From Pinus tabuliformis (taxonomy: Eukaryota > Streptophyta > Pinopsida > Pinales > Pinaceae), in the NCBI GenBank assembly GCA_031772625.1, contig CM062820.1, forward strand, positions 85,914,069 to 85,978,068: a DNA stretch of 64,000 bases, written 5' to 3'. The notes below the pieces were generated by a model. That model searched no databases and had not been told where the DNA came from. It was given only the letters and a program-made list of their open reading frames with translations. This document shows positions 24,641 to 36,790 of this stretch, in pieces. The translations under genes were made by a program, and so were the position numbers. Position 1 is the stretch's first letter; each line of letters starts with the position of its first letter.

Positions 24641-25500
24641 CCAAGGATGCTTCTATTGTAGTATGGCATGGAATCTTTTCGAGAAAGGTTTGTTTCTTTG
24701 AATTTTTATTTCGTCTAAGGAGGTATTACTGCCTAAAGGATCCCATACTTTCTCTAATTCATCAATAGTTTTCTTAGCAATTTTTAAGGATTCTTCAAGA
24801 CCCACATTCCCATATACTAGATATGAAATACACTAGATCTTTTCCACACAAATAAATAAATAAATAAAGACAAATAAAATTTCCCCCTCAAAGACACAAT
24901 TATTATTTTAATGCCCAAAATATTTCTCTACACATATCTCTCCAATAATAAGCTCCCAACATATTGATTTTTGTTTTTAAATTAATTAATATTTTTAAAG
25001 ACTTAAAACCCCTTTCTATATATATACATGTGTGTTTGTGTGTGTGTTTTGTTACATATTTTATATATGTGAAAGATCACACCCTTTATATTAAGGCCTT
25101 ATAAATCCCACAAATAAATATTTAAATTGTAGTTCGTACATCTATAGGACATCACCCAAACTAAAAATTGTTCAACATCCAATGGTAGTTCACTCCACCC
25201 TTCTCTCTGCAACCAAAAGTGCATAGACAAAACTTGGTTTTCAAAAGTTTGTGACCTAACTTCACTGCTCGGTTGATTGAGATTCATCCCCAAGCAACTG
25301 TTTTCAACTACTCAATGTTGATCGTGGGGTCTCTCGCCCCACAATGACCCTTATTAGGATCTATGCTACAAATGAGAAGATGCCCACCATATCCTTAAAA
25401 AAATTATCACATCATATGTGAGGCCACTCAACCATAGTGACCCCTACATGGTCATCATGTAGCCCATCAATTGATCCTCCATTTCTACAGTGTGGTAAGT
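24641..25500 (-). other. Interior of the old element, unrecognised
   Basis: The region includes a short AAAT microsatellite (about 24,845-24,865), a TATA/TGTG run (about 25,015-25,050) and a 64-codon minus frame (25,099-25,293) of unknown identity. A minus-strand stretch near 24,700-24,820 (LEESLKIAKKTIDELEKVW) looks coding-derived but is not assigned. Confidence 0.35.
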
Positions 25501-26100
25501 GTGCCCAATCACCAGACCTTGGATCTACGATGTAGGTATATGACTCCTTCAACCTTAACCCTTCATTCTTCACACTTTGTCAGAAGAATTTCTCAAACAA
25601 TGTTCTGTAATTGTTGGCCACAATTCTTCCAAACATCTCATATTCCCCTCTTTAACCTCCTATAATGGATGCTAATAAAACCCACTTGGAACCCTCATGC
25701 TATTTATTTCAAATGACTTCTCCATCTCAACTATTCTCTACAACTCCTCTGCACTTGGACCGTAAAAATGCATCTTGAAGGAGTCTAATTTCTCCTCATC
25801 AATCAAACCCTGCCTAACCCAATAGGTCCTAAAATGCAGTTTTTGAGAGATGAGTGCAAGCTCCTAACCCACTTTTTCCCTGTATGTCTGGAGAATTTCA
25901 ACCCAAGGGAGTTATGAACATGCATGATCGTGGAACTATTTATTTTTTTCTCTCTCCTAAGAAATCAACAAAGTATTTTTTGAATATGTTGAGGTAGGCA
26001 TTGCCCACCACATCGCTAGAAATATAGATAAGCTCACATTCCAAGTTAGAGAATTTTTGTCCTCAACTATAGCAGGAACAATATTTTCCCAGCCTATGGT
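25500..26100 (-). pseudogene. SABATH-type carboxyl methyltransferase fragment
   Basis: On the minus strand, adjoining frames give ELIYISSDVVGNAYLNIF with KKYFVDFL (about 25,957-26,040), then GLIDEEKLDSF, FYGPSAEEL, EKSFEINSMRV and VANNYRTLFEKFF. Known: SABATH enzymes methylate salicylate, jasmonate, IAA and related acids with S-adenosylmethionine. They carry GKIYISxSSPxxVxxAYLxQFxxDFxxFL, then GLIxEEKLDSFNxPxYxPSxEEL and EGSFEI, then RAxxEPLL, in this order. The order and spacing fit. The substrate cannot be inferred. The sequence is clearly decayed. It sits inside the LTR pair on the element's sense strand. Confidence 0.6.
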
Positions 26101-27189
26101 TTAGCACTAGCCCAATCAATGTTCCCAAAACCTATGGTTGGTAGCCCGACCCTACTTGGTTGATACATCCATGACTCGCCCAGCCCATTGTCCACTAGTT
26201 GGTGGCTCGGCACTGCTTAGTTGAAATGCCCATGGTTCACAGTCACACCCTCCACTAGCTTCAGGTTACCAGATCTATGTGGCGGTATGATCTAGCAGCA
26301 TACACTAGTTTTATCTAGCGGCCTCATTCCATGCAGAGGGATAAATTTAGTAGCATCAAACTTTGATACAATGGATTTCCAACTCTTCCATTCAAAGTTG
26401 TAGTTCTTCCCACGAAAACTTGGTCAATGTGGTGTTGAAACTGATTCAACTTAGGCCTATGCACCTCACCCTTGGTGTGATCTTGTCACAACCTCTTCAT
26501 GACCCAGGGAGAGACCTTACCAAATTACTCGAGCTTGATCCCAATTTTTAACATTAATAAATTTGTCAGCGAGCAATGAGAGGAATAAATAGTCTGATCT
26601 ATGATTTCGATCTTTGTTATTTTTTGGCAGTAGTGGTTACGCATTCCTTTTACCTAATCGACGTCTTTGTCTTGTCACAATTGAATCAAACTCCACTTTA
26701 ATAACTTGTAGATAAACTAGATAACCATAACCTTTGATATCCCAAAAATGATCAATGTGAAAACCACATAAAAATGTTCTTTTTGTTTTTCTTTTTAATG
26801 AGAAACCATCCACTGATATATGTAACAACCCTCGTGAAAATTCCATGTAATAAAAGCTAATAAAGGAAAAATAATAACCACGGATGATGGGACACTTATT
26901 CCAAGTTGAATGTTGGACAAAATCCTAGTGATTGGGATCACTTGTGATTATTTATCGCTAAGGAAATTGGCAAAGGCAATAGCTAAGGCTTTGGAAAGAC
27001 AAAAAGACATTTTTGCACATTTATTTATCAAAATAATGGAAATTAGAAGAAAAAGGAGGTGAAAGGTCACAGGTTGCATGTGAGGAGGAAATTGAAGGAA
27101 AATAATGGAAAATAAAGAAAATAAAGGCCTCATTCATAAAAAGGCTTATGAGGATTAGTTGTTAACCTTTATTCAGTTTAGTTTTGGAG

Positions 27190-27222
27190 CTCTCAAATTA
27201 TTCTCTCTCTCTCTCTCTCTCA
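27190..27222. repeat. (CT)n microsatellite inside the solo LTR
   Basis: A run of about ten CT units at 27,201-27,221 lies within the LTR. The frames here in both directions are low-complexity. Confidence 0.85.
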
Positions 27223-27574
27223 TACTCTTGGAGACTTAAATTTTTCTTGGAGCACTCTTGGAGGGTGTGGCATACTTGGATTCTTGGAGCAAGAAGTAAA
27301 AGGAAGAGCAAGAAAGCACAAGAGGGCATCAGGATTAGCAGGTACATCAGATTTTCTTGTAGGCACCGAGTTGCATGTATGATTTCTTCACTAGTTTTGG
27401 TAGGCATGGCAGATGCATGTGGATTATTGGTTGTGATCTGTCATTGGCATGGAGTATTGCCTAGATTGACAGTGGATTGCCTAGCCTTGCCATTTCCTGG
27501 ATAGCCATGGTGATTGTGGGTTTAATTTCATTGTTTGTTTTTGGTTGGTTCTCATGTTTCCTTAGCTTGGGTTG

Positions 27575-27815
27575 AGCTATTAGTTGCTAGAAGCCCTAGT
27601 TGGAAAAACGCTCCGGAAGCCTTGTAACAAATTGAGTTGAGTTACTAGTCCTGGAAGCCTTGGTTGGAAAAATGCACTGAAAGCCCTTGGTGGGTTGAGT
27701 TACTAGTCCTGGAAGCCTTGGTTGGATAAACAGTATGGATGTGTTGTATAAGCTGTGGGTTGAGTTACTAGTCCTGGAAGCCTTGGTTGGAACAAACACT
27801 CTGGAAGCCTTGGAA
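27575..27815. repeat. Minisatellite inside the solo LTR, about 60-bp units
   Basis: Units containing GTTGAGTTACTAGTCCTGGA and AGCCTTGGTTGGA occur about four times with variable spacers. The first unit is the most diverged. Confidence 0.85.
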
Positions 27816-28999
27816 GGCCCGGACGAAGACCAATATAATGATGGTTTTGTGATGTCTGACTGTGAGGTGGAATCATTGTTTGATGGGTTGAGATGGATGG
27901 CCTCTGGAAGCCTCAGATTAGTTTTGATTGATGTGTCCTATGAGATCCCACATTCATGCTTGGAATATGGCATGGGGGTGAATGGCTGAAGAGATATTTG
28001 GCTCAGCCATTCTATGATCGGGTGGAATGTGGAAGTCCCATCACCTATTTTGATTTTGCATCATTAATGAAAGATTATTCCTCCTTGTATTTGTATGAGA
28101 ATTTTGATGGATTATATGTGGTCTATATGGATGTACTTTCATGAGTATTTTTGTTGCTATTATGTTGGTTATGTATGTGTTTTATGACAACAATCATGTA
28201 TGGATTTCATCATGTTTTTACTTGTAATTGAATGATCAATGTATCTATGAACTAATGGATGGAATGGTGGTTGATGTGTTGAGGCGTCAATACTTCATAT
28301 ATATTTTCATCTAAGTATGAGGCCCCTATGCTCAGATCTGTTATTTACACCTTTAGTTTACATATTCATGATATGTTTGACGAAATTTCTGTCATGGTTA
28401 GTAGCGGTCCAGTCAAGGTCTTAAACAGGTATTTTCTTTAGTACTGTCATTTCCATGTTATTTAAGTGACCTGGGCTCTGGACTTAAAAAAGTGGCTCAA
28501 ATCCTAGGGACGTTCGCACGACACTGACTAAATGAGTCTCTCGATGCTGGCAGGCAAGCCTATGAGAGCGACTCTGGGGTTCTGGACGATGTCATGCCTA
28601 TAACATGAGAGCGATTGAGGCTTAAGTTATCCAAAAGCTTAGTGGGACCCAAGGGTAAGATGTTTAAAGTATTGGATTGGTTCATGAGGGTCCTGAAGTT
28701 GATGTTGAATGTTTGTATGGTGTGTTTCCATTAGTTACACTTCATTAATGTGACTTACGAGGTTGAATCATATCATAGTGGCCTCTCGTCGCATGTTTAC
28801 CCTGGCTTACCGGTTGCTTGGGTAGATGTGGGAGGAGGGTGTTACAATATAGATATGGTTTGTAAATTGCTTGTGGAAAACAAAAAAATAAGGACCAATT
28901 AAGGTGATATGAAATACCACCGTAGATGGAAATTCTATTTAGGGTGAGGATAGATCCCAATGAATTTCCCTGCATAAAACATTCAAGTTGGCAGGATGC

Positions 29000-29015
29000 A
29001 CAACTCTGATACAAC
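29000..29015 (-). other. Primer-binding-site-like sequence of the old element
   Basis: The minus strand reads GTTGTATCAGAGTTGT immediately inside the right LTR, a degenerate tRNA-Met-type site. It fixes the orientation of the element. Confidence 0.55.
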
Positions 29016-29545
29016 TGTAGGAGCTGAAATGGAGAAATTTTCAATAAATCTCGTAGAGTATAGTGTTCTAATTAAAATGTTATTTACCAAAAACTTGAAA
29101 GACAAAGGGATAAAATAAAATGTAGCCACTTATTTATATTAATAACCGTAAAAACGATACATACCCGTACAAATAATTTTGGAGCCCCTACAAATGGCAT
29201 GCACCGCTGCTCGTCAAAAGACTAATCTAAGGCACTGAAGCACACTTGTGAATCCTAGTTGGATCCACTAGACAAATTCACCAAAGGGTTTTCATTCCAA
29301 GTTCAAACTTGAACTAGTCACACCAAGTTTTTAATAAAACAAAATAAGATATGCAAACTCAAGATGTTCAAATGCCTTGCTCCACTTCCCTTTTATAGGC
29401 TTGATGAACTCTCTAGAAGCCTTTATTTTATTATTTTCCCCAAGAAATGAAGCTAAATACCATGGGAAAATACCACGGCAAATACCAGCGTCAAATACCA
29501 ACCATCTTGACCATATCAGAAAAGCAATATTATAGAGGAAAATAG
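29016..29545 (-). repeat. 5' LTR of the old element
   Basis: Direct partner of 21,905-22,410. Its inner end is CTCCTACA on the minus strand, followed by the primer-site-like sequence. The outer end is set only by where similarity to the other copy stops. Confidence 0.6.
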
Positions 29546-30551
29546 ATGAAGGCTTCATTTCCATACCTTGATGCAAGGGAAAACACATTTAGTAACCATA
29601 ATGTTTTTAAGGGGAAGCCCCCTCTAGATATTAATAAAGTTAGTGCTTTAATGTTAAAATGGGGTTATGAGAATTTACAGTCAAGAGAGCCCATGAAAAG
29701 AGTATAACAATGCCAGGAATGTTTGCACAGGATGGTAGCCATGGCGGAACCTCCAAAGAAGACAAAGTTTAACTTGCCAATACACCACCAAGTTGATGAA
29801 CTTTGTGCTTACAATCCATTTAAACCATTTCCAAATATGCACAAAGATTATAATCAGGGAGGAAGACAAAATAGAATGAGAAGGTCGAGTTTAAGACCTA
29901 GTATGCAAACCTCATCATGGTCATCGAGCCATCTTCATTCCTATTAGAATGCACAACCAGACAATCAAAATATGGTAGACAATCAAAATATGGTAAAAAA
30001 TCCTTTGAATACAGGAAAACAAACCCCTTTTATTTATCAATCTAACCTCAAGGTTATAGAGCTCAACTCTCAACCTCCACAAATGTAAATAATTCCATAT
30101 CAGTAGAGAGGTGGAGGGCAGGTGGTTATAGAGCTCAACTCTCAACCTCCACAAATGCAAATAATTCCATATCAGTAGAGAGGTGGAGGGCAGGTAGTTA
30201 ACTAACGAAGTCGATGTAATTTCCACCATTAATTAACACTAAACAAATCATCAATGATGAATAGCATGAATAGCACACATACCCAGGGTTTCATCGGGCT
30301 ATGAAAGATCTCTTCCACGTAGTTATGTGACATGAAAAGAATGCATAAGTCCTCCACATATGCGCACGGTGTCACAAGGCCTTCAAAGGCTCAGAATCTT
30401 CATTGCCTAGCATAAGAATATAATTTCGATAGAGAAAAGTATTACCAAGTAACGTCAAGGATGGATACAGACACACAAACATATTCATATATATATTATG
30501 CTCATACCTTCATTGCTTAAGGTTGTTCATAAATGTACAATATAATATGTT
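29546..30551. other. Unassigned, with a possible coding relic
   Basis: The 74-codon plus-strand frame at 29,723-29,947 (polar, with KKTKFNLPIHHQVDELCAYN) and the following stretch to about 30,200 look coding-derived and polar-rich. No family is recognised. The section from 30,200 to the copia element contains nothing supportable. Confidence 0.35.
30052..30195. repeat. Two-copy tandem repeat, 72-bp period
   Basis: The unit begins GGTTATAGAGCTCAACTCTC. Copies start at 30,052 and 30,124 and are nearly identical. The period is a multiple of three, so it would add 24 codons without shifting a frame. Confidence 0.95.
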
Positions 30552-30556
30552 GCTAT

Positions 30557-31496
30557 TGTTGAAGTTATAATTTCAACGCAGCCCAAAAACCACCGAACGA
30601 AACCACAAAACCGCCCAGAAGCATATCGCACCGTTTTTCCGGAAAAGCAGTTTCCGTATTCTAGGCTCCGATGCGATTTGGTGAAGACATGTGGCACTCG
30701 CCTGACGTAAGCAGCTCTGACATATCGGGAGCTATCGTTCACTCAAGTGAGGGCTTCTGATATCTCTCTCCACCGTCGGATTTACTCCATCGCTCTCCAC
30801 CGTCGATCAACCAAAGCTGCTCCAAACCTGCATACGGCAAATATTAAATATTGCGTGGAGTAATTTAAAAACTTGGTTGACCATACCCTTCTTTAATGCA
30901 TTGTCATAAACTTAGGTGAATAGTTAAAGTTTTTAATATGGGTATGGGCACATTTCAATAAATTTTTATATATGTTTTTTTATATACGGCATGTATTAAT
31001 GTTCGTAAAAAACATGTTGTAATTTTTCAAGTGGGTTGACCATTTTTGTAAAAAAAGGGAAACATAACAAGTAAAGTGTGCTCTGTTTTGAATGGTTATG
31101 GCACACGGGAGGTAAATGGTAACTGGTGTTCGCAGCAGCGAGAGAGAACCATGTGTGGTTTTGCACAGCAGTGCATAAAGAAAATGGTGGAGCGTGTTTT
31201 TTTTGTAAGCCTGTGTAATTTTTTTTACAGCAGTAAACATATGTAAATTTTTATTACAGCAGTAAGTTGTTTTTCACAGCAGTGAATATAAGAAGGATTT
31301 TACAGTGGTAAATCTTTGTATCAGGTTTTAATGAATAGAATGTTTTATGGTGGTGAAATACTCTGTTCCTCAGTGAAATTTTTTTAAGTCTTCCTGTGCA
31401 CAAAAGATCCTGGAGTAAAGTAAAACAGAGCATTGCCTCTGTGTTTTGTTTGAATCTTGGTTTTTGGTATTTTCTCCCATTGAAAAATACCCAACA
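30557..31496 (+). repeat. 5' LTR of copia A
   Basis: 940 bp, beginning TGTTGAAGTTATAATTTCAA (a short GTTGAA/TTCAAC palindrome) and ending ACCCAACA. The downstream part carries a series of ACAGCAGT-like words (31,131-31,366). Confidence 0.95.
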
Positions 31497-31497
31497 G

Positions 31498-31509
31498 TGG
31501 TATCGGAGC
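31498..31509 (+). other. Primer binding site of copia A
   Basis: TGGTATCGGAGC lies two bases after the 5' LTR, matching the tRNA-Met-type site with one difference. Confidence 0.9.
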
Positions 31510-31681
31510 AGGCTTAGGCTCTTTAAAGAAGTTAAAGAAGCTGAAGGGAGAAGGTTGTTGCTGCAGCAAAACTTCTCAGGCAGACAGAAGACTCAGACAT
31601 CAAAGGATTCAGGTATTTCAAAAGTTTTTTTTGTGTTGCTGAAGAATCAGTCAGTTGTTTTTAAACATACACAGTCAAGGA

Positions 31682-34600
31682 ATGGCTAGCACAAGCACTA
31701 GTATGGGTATGTTTAATACCCAGCTCCCACAGTTTAATGGGAAGAACTATGACTACTGGTCAATAACTATGAGAGCCCTGTTTGCCTCTCAAGATTTATG
31801 GGAAATAGTTGAAGATGGTTTTGAAGAACCAGCAAATGAAACTGAGTTCAATGCATTAACTCAGGGAGAGAGAGATCTCCTGAAGAGCAATAGGAAAAAT
31901 GATGCAAAGGCCATTTTATTGTTGCATCTAGCAGTAGACCAGAGTATATTTCCAAGGATAGCAGCAGCTAAAACATCAAATGAAGCATGGCAAACCCTCA
32001 AGACAGCCTATCAAGGCATGGAGAGAGTGAAGACAACAAAACTACAATTGCTGAGAAAGGATTTTGAAAACTTGAACATGAAGGAGTCAGACAACATTGA
32101 ATCATTCTTCACTCATGTGATTGGAGTAATCACACAAATGAGAACTCATGGAGAAACAATTGAAGATAGAAGAATAGTGGAGAAAATATTGAGGGTCTTA
32201 CCCTCAAGGTTTGATGCCATAGTCACCACCATTGAAGAGACAAAGGATCTCTCAAACTATTCAGTTGATGAGCTACATGCATCACTGATAACACATGAGC
32301 AGAGGTTGAGTAGAAATGAAAACTCATCTCTAGAGCAAGCCTTCAAGACCCAGATGTCCTTTGGAAGAGGAAGAGGTCAAGGAAGAGGAAACCGAAGAGG
32401 AAGAGGCAGAAGCCAGAACAGAGGTGGAAGGAACAGCCCAGCAAATGCACAAGGAAGAGGCAGCAATCCAAATCAGAATCAAGGCCAAGGCAGCAGCCAA
32501 CAAGGAGGACAACATCATGCTCAAGGACAAAGGTATGATAAATCTAATGTTCAATGCTATTATTGCAAAAAGTATGGACATTATGCTAGTGATTGTAGAA
32601 AGAAACAGCATGATATGAACAGTAGACAAAATGCAAATGTTATAAGAGAAAACAGCAGTCAAAATAATGTGTTGTTAGCCTGTAACATGGCTGAAACAAA
32701 CAGTGATGACATATGGTTTTTAGACTCAGGTTGCAGCAACCATATGACAGGGAATATAGCCCTCTTTTCAGCCTTAAATCAGAATTTGAAGTCAGAGGTC
32801 ACACTAGGAACTGATAGTAAAGTGTCTGTTATGGGAAAAGGGGAGATAAAAATATTTACAAAACAAGGAGAAAGGAAAACCATAGCAGATGTCTACTATG
32901 TCCCCGGAATGAGATGTAACCTCTTGAGTGTTGGACAGCTTGTCCAAAAGGGTTACAATGTTTACTTTGTAAATGATGTGTGCACCATCAAGGACATACC
33001 ACCCAGCAAAAGATGCATTGCTGAAGTGAAGATGACAAGGAACAGGATGTTCCCTCTACGGATCAGGGCAGACATGAAAAACAAAGGTGAAATTGCAGCA
33101 GTCACCCAAGAGGCCTTCCAAAGCGTGCCAAAGGATGAGAACTGGTTATGGCACTTGAGATTCGGGCATCTAAATTTTGGAGGTCTAAACTTATTGAGCA
33201 GAAAAGGAATGGTAAAGGGATTACCATTGATAGAGAAACCGGACAGCCTATGTGAAGGCTGCATTTTGGGAAAACAACATAGAGAAAGTTTTCCATCAGG
33301 GAAGAGCATAAGGGCAAAGGCACCCTTAGAGATTATCCACTCAGATTTGTGTGGACCAATGCAAGCTCCATCATTAGCTGGTAGCCTATATTTCTTGACA
33401 TTCATTGATGATTTTACAAGAAAGACTTGGATATATTTCCTCAAGAACAAAAGTGAAGTCTTTGAGAAATTCCAAAAATTCAAAGCACTTGTGGAGAACC
33501 AAAGCGGGCTGCACATAAAAGTATTGAGAACTGATAGAGGAGGTGAGTATATCTCAAATGAATTCCTAAAGTTTTGTAGAGAAAATGGAATACATAAACA
33601 GTTCACAACTCGGTACACTCCGCAGCAAAATGGAGTTGCTGAAAGGAAAAACAGGACCATCATGGATATGGCGAGGAGCATGTTGAAGGCAAAGCATTTG
33701 CCAAATGAGTATTGGGCTGAAGCTGTACATTGTGCAGTTTATATATTGAACAGGTGTCCTACAAAAGCAGTCTTGAACAAAGTGCCAGAAGAGGCATGGA
33801 GTGGGAGAAAGCAAGGAGTCACCCACATGAGAGTTTTTGGGTGTGTGGCCTATGCACACATACCAGATCAGCTAAGGAGGAAGTTGGATAGCAAAGGGGA
33901 GAAATGCATCTTCATTGGATACAGTGATGAATCCAAAGCCTACAGGCTGTACATCCCATCTACCAAGAAGTTCTTTGTCAGTAGGGATGTTCAATTCATT
34001 GAAGAGGAAGCTTGGGATGGAAGCATCGAGAAAACAGTGAATGTTAAAAGCTGTTTGCCTCATGATGAAGATGAAGAGGAAGTGGCTGAAATGCATCCCC
34101 AAACAGCAGCGCCAACACAAGGACAGCAAGGGACACCATTGAGGATAAATGAGAGTGCTTCTCCAAGCACACCACAAGGAGGAAACTCAAGTGCATCATC
34201 AAGCACTTGCACACCAAGTGAAAGAGGTAAGAAATTTAGAAATCTAAGTGACATTTATGATGAAGGAATGAATTCCTTATTTGCCTTGTATTGTCATGTT
34301 GATGATCCTATTCATTTCGAAGATGCAATTAAAGATAGGAAATGGATAGAAGCTATGGATGAGGAGATGAATGCCATAGAGAGAAACAAAACATGGGATT
34401 TGGTTGAGTTACCAAAAGGCAAAGAAGTCATTGGTGTGAAATGGGTCTACAAGACCAAGAGCAATGCTGAAGGCAAAATAGAAAGGCATAAAGCAAGGCT
34501 GGTTGTCAAAGGCTACAAGCAGCAGTATGGAAGAGATTATGAGAAGACTTTCGCACCGGTTGCTAGAATGGAAACCGTGAGAGCAGTGTTGTCCATAGCA

Positions 34601-35857
34601 GCTCAAAACAAATGGAAAGTCTACCAAATGGACGGGAAGTCAGCATTCCTAAATGGAGTGTTAAAGGAAGAGGTTTATGTTGAACAGCCTCTAGGCTATG
34701 AGAAGAAAGGTGAAGAGCACAAAGTGTGCAAATTGAAGAAAGCTCTTTATGGGCTGAAGCAAGCGCCAAAAGCATGGTACAGCAGGATAGATTCATATCT
34801 CTTGGATAATGAATTTGACAAATGTGAAGGAGAACCCACAGTCTACATCAAAGAAAAGGATGGTAAAATTTTGATTGTTGTCTTGTATGTTGATGATGTG
34901 ATTTTCACAGGTGATGATGATCAGCTCATTGAGAATTTTAAATCAGTCATGAAGGATGAATTTGAAATGACTGACATGGGCTTGTTGAGATACTTCTTAG
35001 GCATAGAAGTAGATCAAAATGAAAAAGGAATTTTTATATCTCAAGCAAGATATGTAAATCAAGTTTTGGGCAGATTTAAGATGGAAGAATGCAAGGCAGC
35101 AATCACTCCCACAGTGATGGGATTAAAACTCAGCAGAGAGGACAGCAGCAAGGATTTTGATCCTAGCCTGTACAAAAGCATTGTGGGCAGCCTTATGTAT
35201 TTAACAGCAACTAGGCCTGATTTAATGTATGCTGTTAGTTTAATTTCCAGGTTCATGGAGAGGCCGAAGGAGGCACATTGGTAGGCAGCAAAGAGAATTT
35301 TGAGGTATGTCAAAGGTACCAAAATGTTTGGAATTCTATATCATGCCTCAGAACATTCAGATTTGGTTGGGTACACAGATAGCGATTGGGCTGGAAGTGT
35401 AGATGATCGGAAGAGCACTTCCGGTTATGTTTTTAATATGGGTTCAGGAGCCATCTCATGGGATTCTAAGAAGCAGTCCATTGTAGCATTTTCTACAGCA
35501 GAGGCTGAATATGTGGCAGCTACAGCAGCAGCATGTCAAGCAGTGTGGATGAGAAGAATGTTGAGAAGCTTAGGCCAAGAGCAGGCAAAAGCGACAGTGA
35601 TCTTTTGTGACAATAGCTCAGCTATTGCACTGTCAAAGAATTCAGTGTTTCATAAGAGAACGAAACACATTGATACCAGGTTTCACTACATCAGAGAATT
35701 GGTGAACAATGGAGAAATTGTCTTGGAACATTGCAGGACTCAAGAACAGGTTGCGGACATCTTGACAAAGCCGCTGGATCAGAGAAGCTTTGAATTTTTA
35801 AGAAAGTGTCTCGGTATGACCGAATGGCCAGCAGTTGAAATTAAAGGGGAGTGTTGA
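31682..35857 (+). pseudogene. Copia A gag-pol region
   Basis: The frame begins [18 protein letters not shown]. It contains, in order, a UBN2-type Gag, an RGRG-rich basic stretch, a CX2CX4HX4C zinc knuckle ([14 protein letters not shown]), a protease with [13 protein letters not shown], a GAG-pre-integrase [12 protein letters not shown], an integrase core with HSDLCGPM and TDRGGEY, a reverse transcriptase with YVDDVIFTG, and an RNase H with DSDWAGSVDDRKSTSGY and KHIDTRFHYIRE. The product would be one polyprotein processed by the element's protease inside particles. The region is broken about once. It is close to the polyprotein of copia B at 59.7-63.9 kb. Long frames on the opposite strand are shadows. 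Confidence 0.95.
35843..35851 (+). other. Polypurine tract of copia A
   Basis: AAAGGGGAG lies immediately before the 3' LTR, and the same tract is found in copia B. Confidence 0.85.
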
Positions 35858-36790
35858 AGTTATAATTTCAACGCAGCCCAAAAACCACCGAACGAAACCA
35901 CAAAACCGCCCAGAAGCATATCGCACCGCTTTTCCAGAAAAGCAGTTTCCGTATTCTAGGCTCCGATGCGATTTGGTGAAGACATGTGGCACTCGCCTGA
36001 CGTAAGCAGCTCTGACATATCAGGAGCTATCGTTCACTCAAGTGAGGGCTTCTGATATCTCTCTCCACCGTCGGATTTACTCCATCACTCTCCACCGTCG
36101 ATCAACCAAAGCTGCTCCAAACCTGCATACGGCAAATATTAAATATTGCGTGGAGTAATTTAAAAACTTGGTTGACCATACCCTTCTTTAATGCATTGTC
36201 ATAAACTTAGGTGAATAGTTAAAGTTTTTAATATGGGTATGGGCACATTTCAATATATTTTTTATATATGTTTTTTTATATACGGCATGTATTAATGTTC
36301 GTAAAAAACATGCTGTAATTTTTCAAGTGGGTTGACCATTTTTGTAAAAAAAGGGAAACATAACAAGTAAAGTGTGCTCTGTTTTGAATGGTTATGGCAC
36401 ACGGGAGGTAAATGGTAGCTGGTGTTCGTAGCAGCGAGAGAGAACCATGTGTGGTTTTGCACAGCAGTGCATAAAGAAAATGGTGGAGCGTGTTTTTTTT
36501 GTAAGCCTGTGTAATTTTTTTTTACAGCAGTAAACATATGTAAATTTTTATTACAGCAGTAAGTTGTTTTTCGCAGCAGTGAATATAAGAAGGATTTTAT
36601 AGTGGTAAATCTTTGTATCAGGTTTTAATGAATAGAATGTTTTATGGTGGTGAAATACTCTGTTCCTCAGTGAAATTTTTTTAAGTCTTCCTGTATACAA
36701 AAGATCCTGGAGTAAAGTAAAACAGAGCATTGCCTCTGTGTTTTATTTTCTTGGTTTTTGGTATTCTCTCCCATTGAAAAATACCCAACA
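35852..36790 (+). repeat. 3' LTR of copia A
   Basis: 939 bp, nearly identical to the 5' LTR, followed directly by the GCTAT target duplication. Confidence 0.95.

Larger units (their letters stand above)
26821..28846 (+). mobile_element. Solo LTR, 2.03 kb, with 5-bp target duplication
   Basis: The segment starts TGTAACAACCC and ends GGGTGTTACA, so its termini are inverted TG...CA ends. It is flanked by a perfect 5-bp duplication, ATATA (26,816-26,820 and 28,847-28,851). No internal gag-pol is present, so it is a solo LTR, probably of a Ty3/gypsy family with long LTRs. It is nested in the older minus-strand element. Strand is uncertain because both ends are mutually inverted. Frames inside it (27,184-28,144) are not genes. 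Confidence 0.85.
21905..29545 (-). mobile_element. Old non-autonomous LTR element carrying host gene fragments
   Basis: Two direct copies of a roughly 500-bp sequence (about 21,905-22,410 and 29,016-29,545) match at about 75-80% by eye. Each carries a TATA-like CCTATAAAAG on the minus strand. The right copy is followed inward by a primer-site-like TTGTATCAGAGTTG, so the pair behaves as LTRs of a minus-strand element. No gag, protease, integrase or reverse transcriptase was recognised between them. Instead there are PDS5-like (about 23.9-24.6 kb) and SABATH methyltransferase-like (about 25.5-26.1 kb) stretches, both on the element's sense strand. A younger solo LTR is inserted in it (26,821-28,846). 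LTR divergence makes it one of the older residents, and its coding parts are broken. Alternative: two independently placed copies of one repeat that happen to bracket host pseudogenes. Confidence 0.55.
30557..36790 (+). mobile_element. Ty1/copia retrotransposon A, nearly whole
   Basis: A 6.23-kb element bounded by TG...CA LTRs (30,557-31,496 and 35,852-36,790) and a perfect 5-bp target duplication, GCTAT (30,552-30,556 and 36,791-36,795). The primer binding site follows the 5' LTR and a purine tract precedes the 3' LTR. Gene order is gag, protease, integrase, reverse transcriptase, RNase H, which defines Ty1/copia. The LTRs differ at roughly 2% by eye, so insertion is fairly young on a conifer time scale. 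It looks nearly whole, with about one break in the coding region. Confidence 0.97.

Noticed and set aside
27184-28144. Frames of 60-106 codons at 27.2-28.1 kb as host genes
   Set aside because: They lie inside the solo LTR and consist partly of its CT run and minisatellite.
32962-33681. 239-codon frame on the minus strand
   Set aside because: Lies entirely opposite the integrase-coding part of copia A, and an equivalent shadow appears opposite copia B (60,994-61,599).
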